6,812 nucleotides of DNA, taken from NCBI GenBank assembly GCA_900554625.1, contig USHP01000109.1:1-6812 (forward strand). The letters run 5' to 3'. Below, in pieces: positions 1 to 6,011 of this stretch (position 1 is its first letter; each line of letters begins with the position of its first letter). A program made the translations under genes and the position numbers. Source of the stretch: an uncultured Eubacteriales bacterium (lineage in GTDB: Bacteria > Bacillota > Clostridia > Oscillospirales > Oscillospiraceae). Below the pieces are notes generated by a model that was given only the letters and a program-made list of their open reading frames with translations, was not told the DNA's origin and did not search any database.

Positions 1-1
1 G

Positions 2-1369
2 GTCACTCCGGCTGACGTGCAGGCTGCTTTTCCCGGCATCAGCTTTGCGGTGCATGCGCTGTCGGAGATTTTCAAGCCGCTGGGTCTTGCCAAGGACCCA
101 AGCATTATGCTCAACAACTTTGCTCCGTATTACCAAAAGCTGCTCGGAGGCATTCTGCTTTTTGACAAGGCTATTGAGGAGAACCCCAATAATCTGTATC
201 CACCCGCTGATGCCGCACTCATTGGCTGTGCCACTTACGGTACACAGAACAATACCAAAGGCACCAAACGCGGCGGCTATAACCAAACAGAAAGCGAACT
301 GAACCTTACCGACCGCTATATGAAGTTTGTGTATGACTTCACCACATCCCAGGCAAATGGCACCATTTCCTGTGTTTGTCTGACTCATGCAAACGGTGGC
401 TATACCTCCTATGGTGGTTCGGATGCTGTATTGTCCTCGTCCTATCCATTGGGCACCCGTGTGGATGACGGCTCCCTGCAGTATGTATACACCAACTACA
501 CCGGAGCAAACACCGGGGATAAATACAGCGGCTACACCGTGGGAACTACGGAATTGCTCTTTTTGATTGACCGTGAAAGTGACATTGCGTATTACTTCCG
601 CATTGACAGTGCATCGGCTATCACCATCGTCAAGCGCCGGGCATACCTCAAAAGCGTTTCCGTTCTGACCAGTCCGTATTCGAAGAAGGAATATGTAGAT
701 GAGTTCAAAATTGAGGGACTCTCTTTGAATACGTCCTATGTATCCTACAATTTCGATCATGCGACCAACTGTCTGTACATCACCACATCCTCTGCGAGTT
801 ACAAGGATGCAAACGGCGCATTCAACATTACAAAAATCGATGTCAGCAACTGGACAGTCACCAAATACACCATGACCAATACATCCAATGTGCGAATTTC
901 CACCAGCGGTATGCGCTATGCTTTCTGTCACAATGGTTTTGTTTACATCAAATCCTATAACAGTCCTTATGACATTTATAAGTTTGAGATTGGCAACTCC
1001 GCTAACGTAGTAAAGCTGAAGCGAAACACCACTACGGGTGTCAACGGTCTGGCACAACTGGCTGTCAATGGCCGTGTTTATTATGAGAACTACTACAGCA
1101 ACTACACGCTCCACATTGCAAACGAGGCTACGGAAGAGATTCTGAACCCGGAGAACGGCTATATCTACTGCGGCAGTTCCAAGTACCAGTATTGCTATAC
1201 TCCGGTGCTGAACGAGCCAATGCTGTATTTTGTGAGCTGCGGTGGGCAGACCACCATTGGGTACATTCTTTTGCTCAACTATCTGGCAACCATCAACAAC
1301 CTGCCGGAGCCGGTCACCAAGACCAGTGACAAGACCATGAAGGTCACCTATATCATCCAAGAACAATAA
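2..1369 (+). CDS. Phage tail / receptor-binding-type protein, 5' end outside the window
   Basis: The frame is open to the left edge, so this is the C-terminal 455 or so residues of a longer protein. The first in-window start, GTG at 17, has no ribosome site and is not believable. The product is rich in Asn, Tyr, Ser and Thr and mostly predicted beta. From about residue 150 it shows repeated strand units of the type 'hydrophobic core, NGxVYIK, YDIYKFEIG', which suggests a propeller-like or repeated beta-sheet fold. It ends with LATINNLPEPVTKTSDKTM followed by KVTYIIQE, an ending I associate with clostridial phage tail-fibre or baseplate proteins. The gene lies directly upstream of holin and endolysin genes, where late tail genes normally sit. 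A role in host-surface contact is inferred from position and composition; no catalytic motif is visible. A terminator follows 12 bases after the stop. Confidence 0.72.
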   Translation, partial: VTPADVQAAFPGISFAVHALSEIFKPLGLAKDPSIMLNNFAPYYQKLLGGILLFDKAIEENPNNLYPPADAALIGCATYGTQNNTKGTKRGGYNQTESELNLTDRYMKFVYDFTTSQANGTISCVCLTHANGGYTSYGGSDAVLSSSYPLGTRVDDGSLQYVYTNYTGANTGDKYSGYTVGTTELLFLIDRESDIAYYFRIDSASAITIVKRRAYLKSVSVLTSPYSKKEYVDEFKIEGLSLNTSYVSYNFDHATNCLYITTSSASYKDANGAFNITKIDVSNWTVTKYTMTNTSNVRISTSGMRYAFCHNGFVYIKSYNSPYDIYKFEIGNSANVVKLKRNTTTGVNGLAQLAVNGRVYYENYYSNYTLHIANEATEEILNPENGYIYCGSSKYQYCYTPVLNEPMLYFVSCGGQTTIGYILLLNYLATINNLPEPVTKTSDKTMKVTYIIQEQ

Positions 1370-1381
1370 CCACAGAAATCT

Positions 1382-1413
1382 GCGATTGCTCCATCCGGGG
1401 CAGTCGCTTTTTT
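1382..1413 (+). terminator. Rho-independent terminator after the tail gene
   Basis: An 11-bp stem (1382-1392 with 1397-1407, two G-T wobble pairs) closes a 4-base loop ATCC and is followed directly by six T (1408-1413). It begins 12 bases after the tail gene stop and ends 31 bases before the holin start. It would separate, or partly attenuate, structural-gene transcription from the lysis genes. I see no clear promoter between it and the holin, so read-through is probably needed. Confidence 0.88.
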
Positions 1414-1429
1414 CATACATCATTTCATG

Positions 1430-1436
1430 AAGGAGG
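1430..1436 (+). promoter_or_regulatory. Ribosome binding site that fixes the holin start at 1445
   Basis: AAGGAGG lies 8 bases before ATG 1445. The earlier in-frame ATG at 1427 overlaps this site and has no ribosome site of its own, so 1445 is the preferred start. Confidence 0.85.
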
Positions 1437-1444
1437 AACTCATT

Positions 1445-1867
1445 ATGAAGGAACTTTGGAACACCATTCAGCTTGTCTTTGCCGCTGTCGGCGGTTGGCT
1501 GGGTTATTTCCTCGGAGGCTTTGACGGTCTGCTTTACGCGCTCATCGCCTTTATGGTAGTGGACTACATCACTGGCGTCATGTGCGCCGTAGTCGACAAG
1601 ACCCTTTCCAGTGCCGTTGGCTTCAAAGGCATCTGCCGTAAGGTTCTGATTCTTGCCCTGGTAGGCATTGCGCACATCCTTGATGCCAACGTCATCGGTG
1701 ATGGCAGCGTACTCAGAACCGCCGTTATCTTCTTCTACATCTCCAATGAGGGTGTCAGCCTGCTTGAGAATGCAGCACACCTGGGACTGCCTGTCCCTGA
1801 GAAGATGAAAGGGATCCTGGCACAGCTTCACGGCCGTGCCAACAAGACTGACGAAGGAGGCGAATAA
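1445..1867 (+). CDS. Phage holin, toxin secretion/phage lysis holin family (Phage_holin_4_1, TcdE/BhlA-like)
   Basis: This is a 140-residue membrane protein with hydrophobic segments at about residues 8-24, 29-50, 66-80 and 89-107, followed by a charged tail (HGRANKTDEGGE). The DYITGV motif at about 40-45 and YISNEGVSLLEN at about 98-109 are typical of the Phage_holin_4_1 family, and the length fits. Holins of this family form lesions in the cytoplasmic membrane that let the endolysin reach the peptidoglycan; related proteins such as TcdE help export clostridial toxins. The start at ATG 1445 is chosen from the AAGGAGG 8 bases upstream; the alternative at 1427 would add six residues (MKEELI). 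The stop is one base before the endolysin ATG, and the endolysin ribosome site lies inside the last holin codons, so the two are probably translationally coupled. Nothing suggests damage. Confidence 0.93.
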   Translation: MKELWNTIQLVFAAVGGWLGYFLGGFDGLLYALIAFMVVDYITGVMCAVVDKTLSSAVGFKGICRKVLILALVGIAHILDANVIGDGSVLRTAVIFFYISNEGVSLLENAAHLGLPVPEKMKGILAQLHGRANKTDEGGE

Positions 1868-1868
1868 C

Positions 1869-3068
1869 ATGGCTTTTACAAACAGCCCTCTGGTATCCTA
1901 CACCAAGATCTCGCCCAACCGTACCAAGAACCGCAACCATGCCATTGACACCATCACCATTCACTGCGTGGTGGGTCAATGCTCCGTGGAGACCTTGGGT
2001 AACGTGTTCGCACCGGAGAGTCGAAAGGCATCCTCTAACTATGGCGTAGGCGTGGATGGCCGTATCGGTATGTACTGCGAGGAGAAAGACCGTTCCTGGT
2101 GTTCTTCCAATGCTGCCAACGACCACCGTGCCATTACCATTGAGGTAGCATCCGACACCAAGCATCCGTATGCGGTGAACGATAAAGCCTATGCCGCGCT
2201 CATCGACCTCTGCGTGGATATCTGCCAACGCAACGGCATCAAGAAACTGGTATGGTCTACCAACAAGAACGAGCGGGTGAACCATCTGAACGGCTGCAAC
2301 ATGACCGTTCACAGGGACTACGCAAACAAGTCCTGTCCCGGTGATTATCTGTATGAGCGCCACGGTGCCATTGCGGATGCGGTCAATGCAAGGCTGAATG
2401 CCACTGTTGAGGACAAGACCGAAACACCTGCTGAGACCACTCTGCCCGAAAAGCTGACCACGGGATACTACCGTGTGCGTAAGGCTTGGAAGGATGCCAA
2501 GAGCCAGGTCGGTGCTTACAAGGTGCTGAAGAATGCGAAGAACGCCGCAGAGCACAGCGTGAGAAATATCGGCAACAGAGAACAGCCGGAAAGAATAACC
2601 CGCAAAATAGTACCGATCCCAATTCGCAGGAGGAGACAAAAAATGACTGCTAAAGAATACTTGTCCCAGGCACGGCTCTTGGATAATCGCATAAATGCCA
2701 AAATCCAGCAGGTCGCCTCGCTTAATGACCTGGCTACCAGTGCGACTGCCACATTGTCCGGGATGCCCCATAGTCCCAATCGTGCATCCTCCAAAATGGC
2801 TGATGCCGTGGTGAAGATCGTTGACCTCCAGCATGAAATCAACGAGGATATCGACCACCTGGTGGATCTGAAGCGTGAAATCATGCGGATGATCAAGGCC
2901 ATCCCCAATACGGAGTATCAGCTCATTCTAGAAAAGCGGTATCTGTGCTTTATGCCCTGGGAGCAGATCGCCGTGGATATGGGCTATTCGATTCAGCACA
3001 TATACCGCCTTCATGACCGGGCTTTGCAGGCAATCACTATACCCTGCACCTGGCCGAGAAAGAGGTAG
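1869..3068 (+). CDS. N-acetylmuramoyl-L-alanine amidase (phage endolysin), C-terminus replaced and fused in frame to a DUF1492 protein
   Basis: The ATG at 1869 has AAGGAGG at 1854-1860 with an 8-base spacer, the same spacing as the holin, so the GTG at 1836 is rejected. Residues about 25-165 form an Amidase_2/PGRP zinc amidase domain. His32 (TIHC), His148 (VHRDY) and Cys156 (SCPG) are the likely zinc ligands, and Glu92 lies in an ITIEVASD strand. The enzyme should cut the bond between MurNAc and L-Ala in peptidoglycan and act with the holin. Residues about 195-227 (GYYRVRKAW to KNAKNAA) begin the C-terminal module common in clostridial phage amidases. In the relatives I recall it continues 'D-K-x-P-G-Y-x-V-F-D', but here it is lost after residue 227. 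A basic stretch (IVPIPIRRRRQK) follows, then from Met259 a complete DUF1492 protein in the same frame. The 399-residue chimera has no stop at the joint. The N-terminal domain looks intact, but substrate binding may be impaired. Confidence 0.85.
   Translation: MAFTNSPLVSYTKISPNRTKNRNHAIDTITIHCVVGQCSVETLGNVFAPESRKASSNYGVGVDGRIGMYCEEKDRSWCSSNAANDHRAITIEVASDTKHPYAVNDKAYAALIDLCVDICQRNGIKKLVWSTNKNERVNHLNGCNMTVHRDYANKSCPGDYLYERHGAIADAVNARLNATVEDKTETPAETTLPEKLTTGYYRVRKAWKDAKSQVGAYKVLKNAKNAAEHSVRNIGNREQPERITRKIVPIPIRRRRQKMTAKEYLSQARLLDNRINAKIQQVASLNDLATSATATLSGMPHSPNRASSKMADAVVKIVDLQHEINEDIDHLVDLKREIMRMIKAIPNTEYQLILEKRYLCFMPWEQIAVDMGYSIQHIYRLHDRALQAITIPCTWPRKR
2540..2653 (+). pseudogene. 3' remnant of an unrecognised phage gene, in the second frame, overlapping the DUF1492 start
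   Basis: In the +1-shifted frame relative to the amidase, the codons from about 2540 to the TAA at 2651-2653 give a very hydrophilic tail (RRRAQREKYRQQRTAG, then KNNPQNSTDPNSQEETKNDC). It looks like a natural protein C-terminus, while the amidase frame over the same bases gives an implausible Arg/Ile/Pro stretch. It overlaps the DUF1492 start at 2643 by 11 bases, and the DUF1492 ribosome site lies inside it, which is normal packing for phage early genes. The upstream body is missing: the frame is open only back to 2483, where the sequence is amidase. Arg/Gln-rich ends like this occur on phage replication-initiation proteins, but the family cannot be assigned. Confidence 0.45.
2643..3068 (+). 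CDS. DUF1492 family phage protein, RinA/ArpU-like sigma-70 region 4 type transcriptional regulator
   Basis: This is a 141-residue product from ATG 2643, preceded by AGGAGGAG at 2628-2635 with about 8-9 bases spacing, so it can be translated independently of the amidase frame. Its first part (MTAKEYLSQARLLDNRIN, then a long helical stretch to about residue 85) and the QLILEKRYLCFMPWEQIA segment are typical of DUF1492. Residues about 106-128 (WEQIAVDMGYSIQHIYRLHD) form a helix-turn-helix like sigma region 4. Family members sit just upstream of the terminase genes in Gram-positive phages and are thought to activate late transcription. Here the gene instead follows the lysis amidase and no terminase follows. 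The last residues (about 131-141, TIPCTWPRKR) may be read from the sequence joined on the right, so the native C-terminus may be slightly altered. Confidence 0.8.
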   Translation: MTAKEYLSQARLLDNRINAKIQQVASLNDLATSATATLSGMPHSPNRASSKMADAVVKIVDLQHEINEDIDHLVDLKREIMRMIKAIPNTEYQLILEKRYLCFMPWEQIAVDMGYSIQHIYRLHDRALQAITIPCTWPRKR

Positions 3069-3418
3069 ACCTCAAAAAAGAGCTGAAGGAAACCGGTGCG
3101 TCTGCGCTGGTCACCCTGCGAAAAAGCCTGGATATCCCCGCTCACCTTTCAGATATCCTGAAGATGACGGTGAAAGGGCAAACCAAGATCAACCTGGAAA
3201 TCACTGGCTCAGAAGAACCGCTTTCTCAGCTGGACGCCATGATGAACAAGCTGATCCTGGCAATAATCTGCGCCGGACTGCTGGTTGGCTCCAGCCTGAT
3301 CTGTACCACTGACATGGCGGGAAAATTATTCGGTATCCCAGCGTTGGGGGCCGTCGGTTTTTTATTGGCACTGATCTTGGGGTTGATTCTGGTCTATACC
3401 ATACTCCGGAAAAAGTGA
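3017..3418 (+). pseudogene. C-terminal fragment of an AarF/UbiB (ABC1 kinase-like) membrane protein
   Basis: The frame is open from 3017, just after a TGA at 3014, to the TGA at 3416-3418. It encodes about 127 residues in which the AarF character is clear from about NHYTLHLAEKEVD onward. The segment KGQTKINLEITGSEEPL is followed by a helical stretch and two hydrophobic membrane helices (LILAIICAGLLVGSSLICT and FLLALILGLILVYTI). This is the characteristic end of AarF/UbiB/ABC1-family proteins. The N-terminal several hundred residues, including the whole kinase-like ATP-binding core, are absent; the intact family is roughly 430-560 residues. An ATG at 3164 could start an 84-residue peptide but has no good ribosome site. 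Such a peptide would be only the tail, so function is unlikely. The fragment abuts the DUF1492 gene, whose last codons overlap it in another frame. I read it as host DNA at a prophage boundary or deletion point. Confidence 0.78.
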
Positions 3419-3941
3419 ATTCAGGCTTCATTCCACTCATTGAAAAAGTACGATTGGCAGGGTAAGCCATTTCTGGCCAGCCCTTAACAGGAGAATCCAT
3501 AAGATGGGGCAGCCAGGCAGGCCAAACGGGCGCGTTGTCGAATAAGTTTCGGCTCCCCAAACGAATGAAAATCCAATCGCTCAATGTTGTGCCCTTTAGA
3601 GGTTTTCGTTTCCCGAAAGTATTACACCATCAACACAAGCAAACCGTCAGAAATGGTTTTTCCGCTTATCTATCTTCGTAACCAGCAGTTCCAGGCCGTA
3701 CTTCTGCACCCTTCCGGGAGAAAATCGAAGCCGCCGGAGCAGGTGTCCGCCCGAAATTCATTGAGAAGAAGGATATCCTGGCCGCTGTGAAAGAGGTTTT
3801 GGGAATCCGGCGGAGCTGCAACTTCCCTTTTCCTGGCATTTCTCTTTGGCAGTCACTGCTTATCAAAGGCGAAGGTTTTCCGCATACACAGCTGTTTACG
3901 TTGGTTCTTTCAGAAAAATTGTTTCATGCCATACAATACCA
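3419..3941 (+). other. Gene-poor stretch between the AarF fragment and the sigma operon terminator
   Basis: About 520 bases hold no reading frame with a ribosome site and believable protein on either strand. Short open stretches at 3584-3790 (+), 3666-3866 (-) and 3201-3584 (-) have no recognisable composition or start signals. The only part that resembles protein-coding DNA is roughly 3682-3813, listed separately. No promoter with both boxes, no tRNA and no insertion-sequence ends were seen. It is best read as decayed coding DNA between convergently oriented blocks. Confidence 0.55.
3682..3813 (+). pseudogene. Possible fossil C-terminus of an unrecognised protein
   Basis: In the frame that opens after the TAA at 3679, the residues EKIEAAGAGVRPKFIEKKD and then ILAAVKEVLGI have the balanced charge and codon use of a soluble alpha/beta protein ending. 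Flanking residues in the same frame (SCNFPFPGISLWQS and beyond) do not. There is no start codon or ribosome site, so it would be a broken remnant. I do not recognise the family. It could also be chance. Confidence 0.27.
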
Positions 3942-3970
3942 AGCCGGTCAGGGAAATTCCCTGACCGGCT
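3942..3970 (-). terminator. Hairpin terminator of the sigma / anti-sigma operon
   Basis: A perfect 13-bp inverted repeat (3942-3954 with 3958-3970) leaves a 3-base loop. It lies 13 bases after the stop of the minus-strand anti-sigma gene. On the minus strand it is followed by TTGGTATTGTAT, a weak T tract; on the plus strand no T tract follows. It most likely ends the minus-strand operon, and the stem may also block transcription coming from the prophage side. Confidence 0.72.
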
Positions 3971-3983
3971 GATTAGGATATTT

Positions 3984-6011
3984 TCAGGAATTGTATTCCT
4001 GGGCGTAAGGCGACTGGGCAATGGGCGTCATGGTAATATCCATCGCCGGATATTTGTCCCGGACAGCCTGGGCTTCTTCCGCTGAAACCGGAACTAGGCT
4101 CAAGTCCTGCCCCGAGGCATCGGTGCTGTAAAACCAGGGATTCTCCGGATACACATCCGCGTCATAGCGCAGGTAATCCACCAGTACTGCCTGGTTTCCG
4201 TCGATGCGATAGTAGCAATAGGTCTTGTTGTCCCCGCTGTAGGATTGGATGGTCTCTACGAACCCGTTTTCGCATAGGTTCAACTCCTGTCCATAAACCA
4301 GCATGGTCATCTGTCCCTGGTCTATGGTGTTAAGCCATTTCCAGTCATCTTCCTGCCAGAGCATTTCCTCCTGGCCATTCCCGTCCAGATCCAGTATGGC
4401 ATACTGCCAGCGATACCACCGCTCCGGCTGGTTTGTGAGTTTGATTCGTATTAGCTCCTCATAGCTGCTGCAATCACTGCCTTTCCTGGTTCTGCGGTTC
4501 ACCGTCTCTTCCAGAGGATATTCCGTCAGGGGCTGCATGGTGACCGGAATCCGGACGCAGGCATCCACAATGGACTGAAAAGCCTCCTGGGTAATGGGCT
4601 CGTACTCGTTCCAGCTGATATACTTTGACCATTGCTCCGGCTCCGTGGGGGTGGCAGGTGTATACCGGATGTGGGAGCTGGTTATATCCGAACCATCTAT
4701 GGTGCGGATATAGTAATCCTTGGCAGTCAAATCCATTACGCAGACCAGCGTCCCCCCTTCACAGGGATAACACCAGGAAAAGGTACCCTCGTCGGCATAG
4801 GTCATCACGGCCCCCTCCGATTCGGTAAAGACGTAGGTGCAGTACCCGTCCTTTCCAATCAGCAGTTCCTCCACGCCGTTTCCGTCAATGTCCAGGAAGG
4901 CATAGCCCAGACGCTCCGGCTCACCGGTGGTTTCCAGAACCTGTTTGACCTGCTGGGCATAAGCGGTGGCTGCAGGATAGGGTTCACTGCTTTCCGGCAG
5001 CCAGTTCTTCTGGAACGGGTAGGTGCTGTCGTAAGCATATGCTGCATCCAGTACCATTGTCATTTCCTGATTCACCGGGCCAGGCGTGAAGGTGTAGTCA
5101 AAGGCAGCCGCAAAGGCTTCCAGATCCTCCCGGGACATGGTTCGGGCATTCCCCTGCAAATCCTCCACAGAGGGGTTCTGCACCTGAATGGACACGAAGG
5201 CATCCTCCCGATCCAGCAAAATCAGTCCCATGCGCTGGCTGATGGCCAGAGACAGGACCGTTCCATCAGGGGCGGTATACTGCCACTGGTCATAGTCCTG
5301 GATGTCTCCCACATTCAGATACGTATTGTCAAACACATCCTTCATCACATAGCGGAATCGGAACTCTATGGGATGGGGCCAAAGGCCGTCTCCTTCCGGC
5401 AGTGTGATTTCTCCCAACATCCAGAAGCTTCCTCCCGGGTAGAATCCGCCGCCATGCAGCTGCGTGTCCGCAACAGTGGATGTGGCAATCAGGTGCCGGA
5501 TGCCCAAAGCGTAGAGAATATCCTGGGCAGAACTTGCACTCTTTCCTTCTCCCAACAGTTTCAGACCATACTTTTCACAAATCTCGTCAATCTTTGCTTT
5601 TCCCTCCAGGGAGTAACACTGATAGGCGGAATACGCATCGTCTATTGTCCGGGCATCATCGTAGGCCGACGTATCCGACTGCCAGAATTCGTACCATTCC
5701 TGGGTGGCCTGATAATTGTCCGAGCCTACAAATCCCTGCAGCGACACCAGGTTCCACACCTGAGTCTGACCAGTGCGCTGGTCTGTTTGCTCCTCCTGAC
5801 GGAAGGAAAGGCTGTTCAGGTTCAGCAGCACCGCCACTGCGCAGCCCACCAGCAGCAGAGCCAGGGCAATCACCGCAGCTATCAGCATCGTCCGCTGCCA
5901 GGAAAGCCGGCGGGGATGGGCTGGGGCATCGCCGCTGCGAATGGCTTCCGCTTCCGCTATGTACCCATCCCGGGCAGCGCCGATGGCACAGAGCAATTCA
6001 AAAGCGTTCAA
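3984..6011 (-). CDS. Single-pass membrane protein, probable anti-sigma factor with large extracytoplasmic domain
   Basis: A 675-residue product translated right after the sigma gene. Two TTG codons stand in tandem (6014, 6011). The second has AGGAGG at 6024-6019 with a 7-base spacer and overlaps the sigma stop as TTGA, so it is preferred. Residues 1-41 (NAFELLCAIGAARDGYIAEA...) are a short cytoplasmic part of the size that clamps sigma. Residues about 42-63 are a membrane helix containing LVGC57. The remainder should lie outside the membrane. A segment at about 80-150 (VSLQGFVGSDNYQATQEWYE, later IDEICEKYGLKLL) resembles other Clostridia proteins encoded beside ECF factors. Two Ca-binding-like loops, FLDIDGNGVEE (about 372-382) and ILDLDGNGQEE (about 539-549), mark two later repeats of similar layout. 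The anti-sigma role is inferred from gene order, topology and family resemblance; no zinc-finger anti-sigma motif is visible. The ectodomain may sense an envelope or extracellular signal. The gene appears intact. Confidence 0.8.
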   Translation of the reverse strand: MNAFELLCAIGAARDGYIAEAEAIRSGDAPAHPRRLSWQRTMLIAAVIALALLLVGCAVAVLLNLNSLSFRQEEQTDQRTGQTQVWNLVSLQGFVGSDNYQATQEWYEFWQSDTSAYDDARTIDDAYSAYQCYSLEGKAKIDEICEKYGLKLLGEGKSASSAQDILYALGIRHLIATSTVADTQLHGGGFYPGGSFWMLGEITLPEGDGLWPHPIEFRFRYVMKDVFDNTYLNVGDIQDYDQWQYTAPDGTVLSLAISQRMGLILLDREDAFVSIQVQNPSVEDLQGNARTMSREDLEAFAAAFDYTFTPGPVNQEMTMVLDAAYAYDSTYPFQKNWLPESSEPYPAATAYAQQVKQVLETTGEPERLGYAFLDIDGNGVEELLIGKDGYCTYVFTESEGAVMTYADEGTFSWCYPCEGGTLVCVMDLTAKDYYIRTIDGSDITSSHIRYTPATPTEPEQWSKYISWNEYEPITQEAFQSIVDACVRIPVTMQPLTEYPLEETVNRRTRKGSDCSSYEELIRIKLTNQPERWYRWQYAILDLDGNGQEEMLWQEDDWKWLNTIDQGQMTMLVYGQELNLCENGFVETIQSYSGDNKTYCYYRIDGNQAVLVDYLRYDADVYPENPWFYSTDASGQDLSLVPVSAEEAQAVRDKYPAMDITMTPIAQSPYAQEYNS

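Noticed and set aside
17..1369. Complete gene starting at GTG 17
   Set aside because: The frame is open upstream to the window edge and there is no ribosome site, so the gene is partial rather than starting here.
900..1369. Target region of a diversity-generating retroelement in the tail protein
   Set aside because: The Asn/Tyr-rich end invites the idea, but no template repeat, reverse transcriptase or repeat copy is present in the window.
1755..2858. A 367-codon open frame on the minus strand
   Set aside because: It is antisense to the holin end and the amidase, whose catalytic motifs are clear on the plus strand; no start signal.
3201..3584. Minus-strand frame of 127 codons reaching into the gene-poor stretch
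   Set aside because: It is antisense to the AarF fragment, has no ribosome site, and is unlike any family I know; probably chance.
3594..3665. Small inverted repeats (TTTCG/CGAAA and AAACC/GGTTT)
   Set aside because: Stems of five pairs with no T tract in the right place or gene context; expected by chance.
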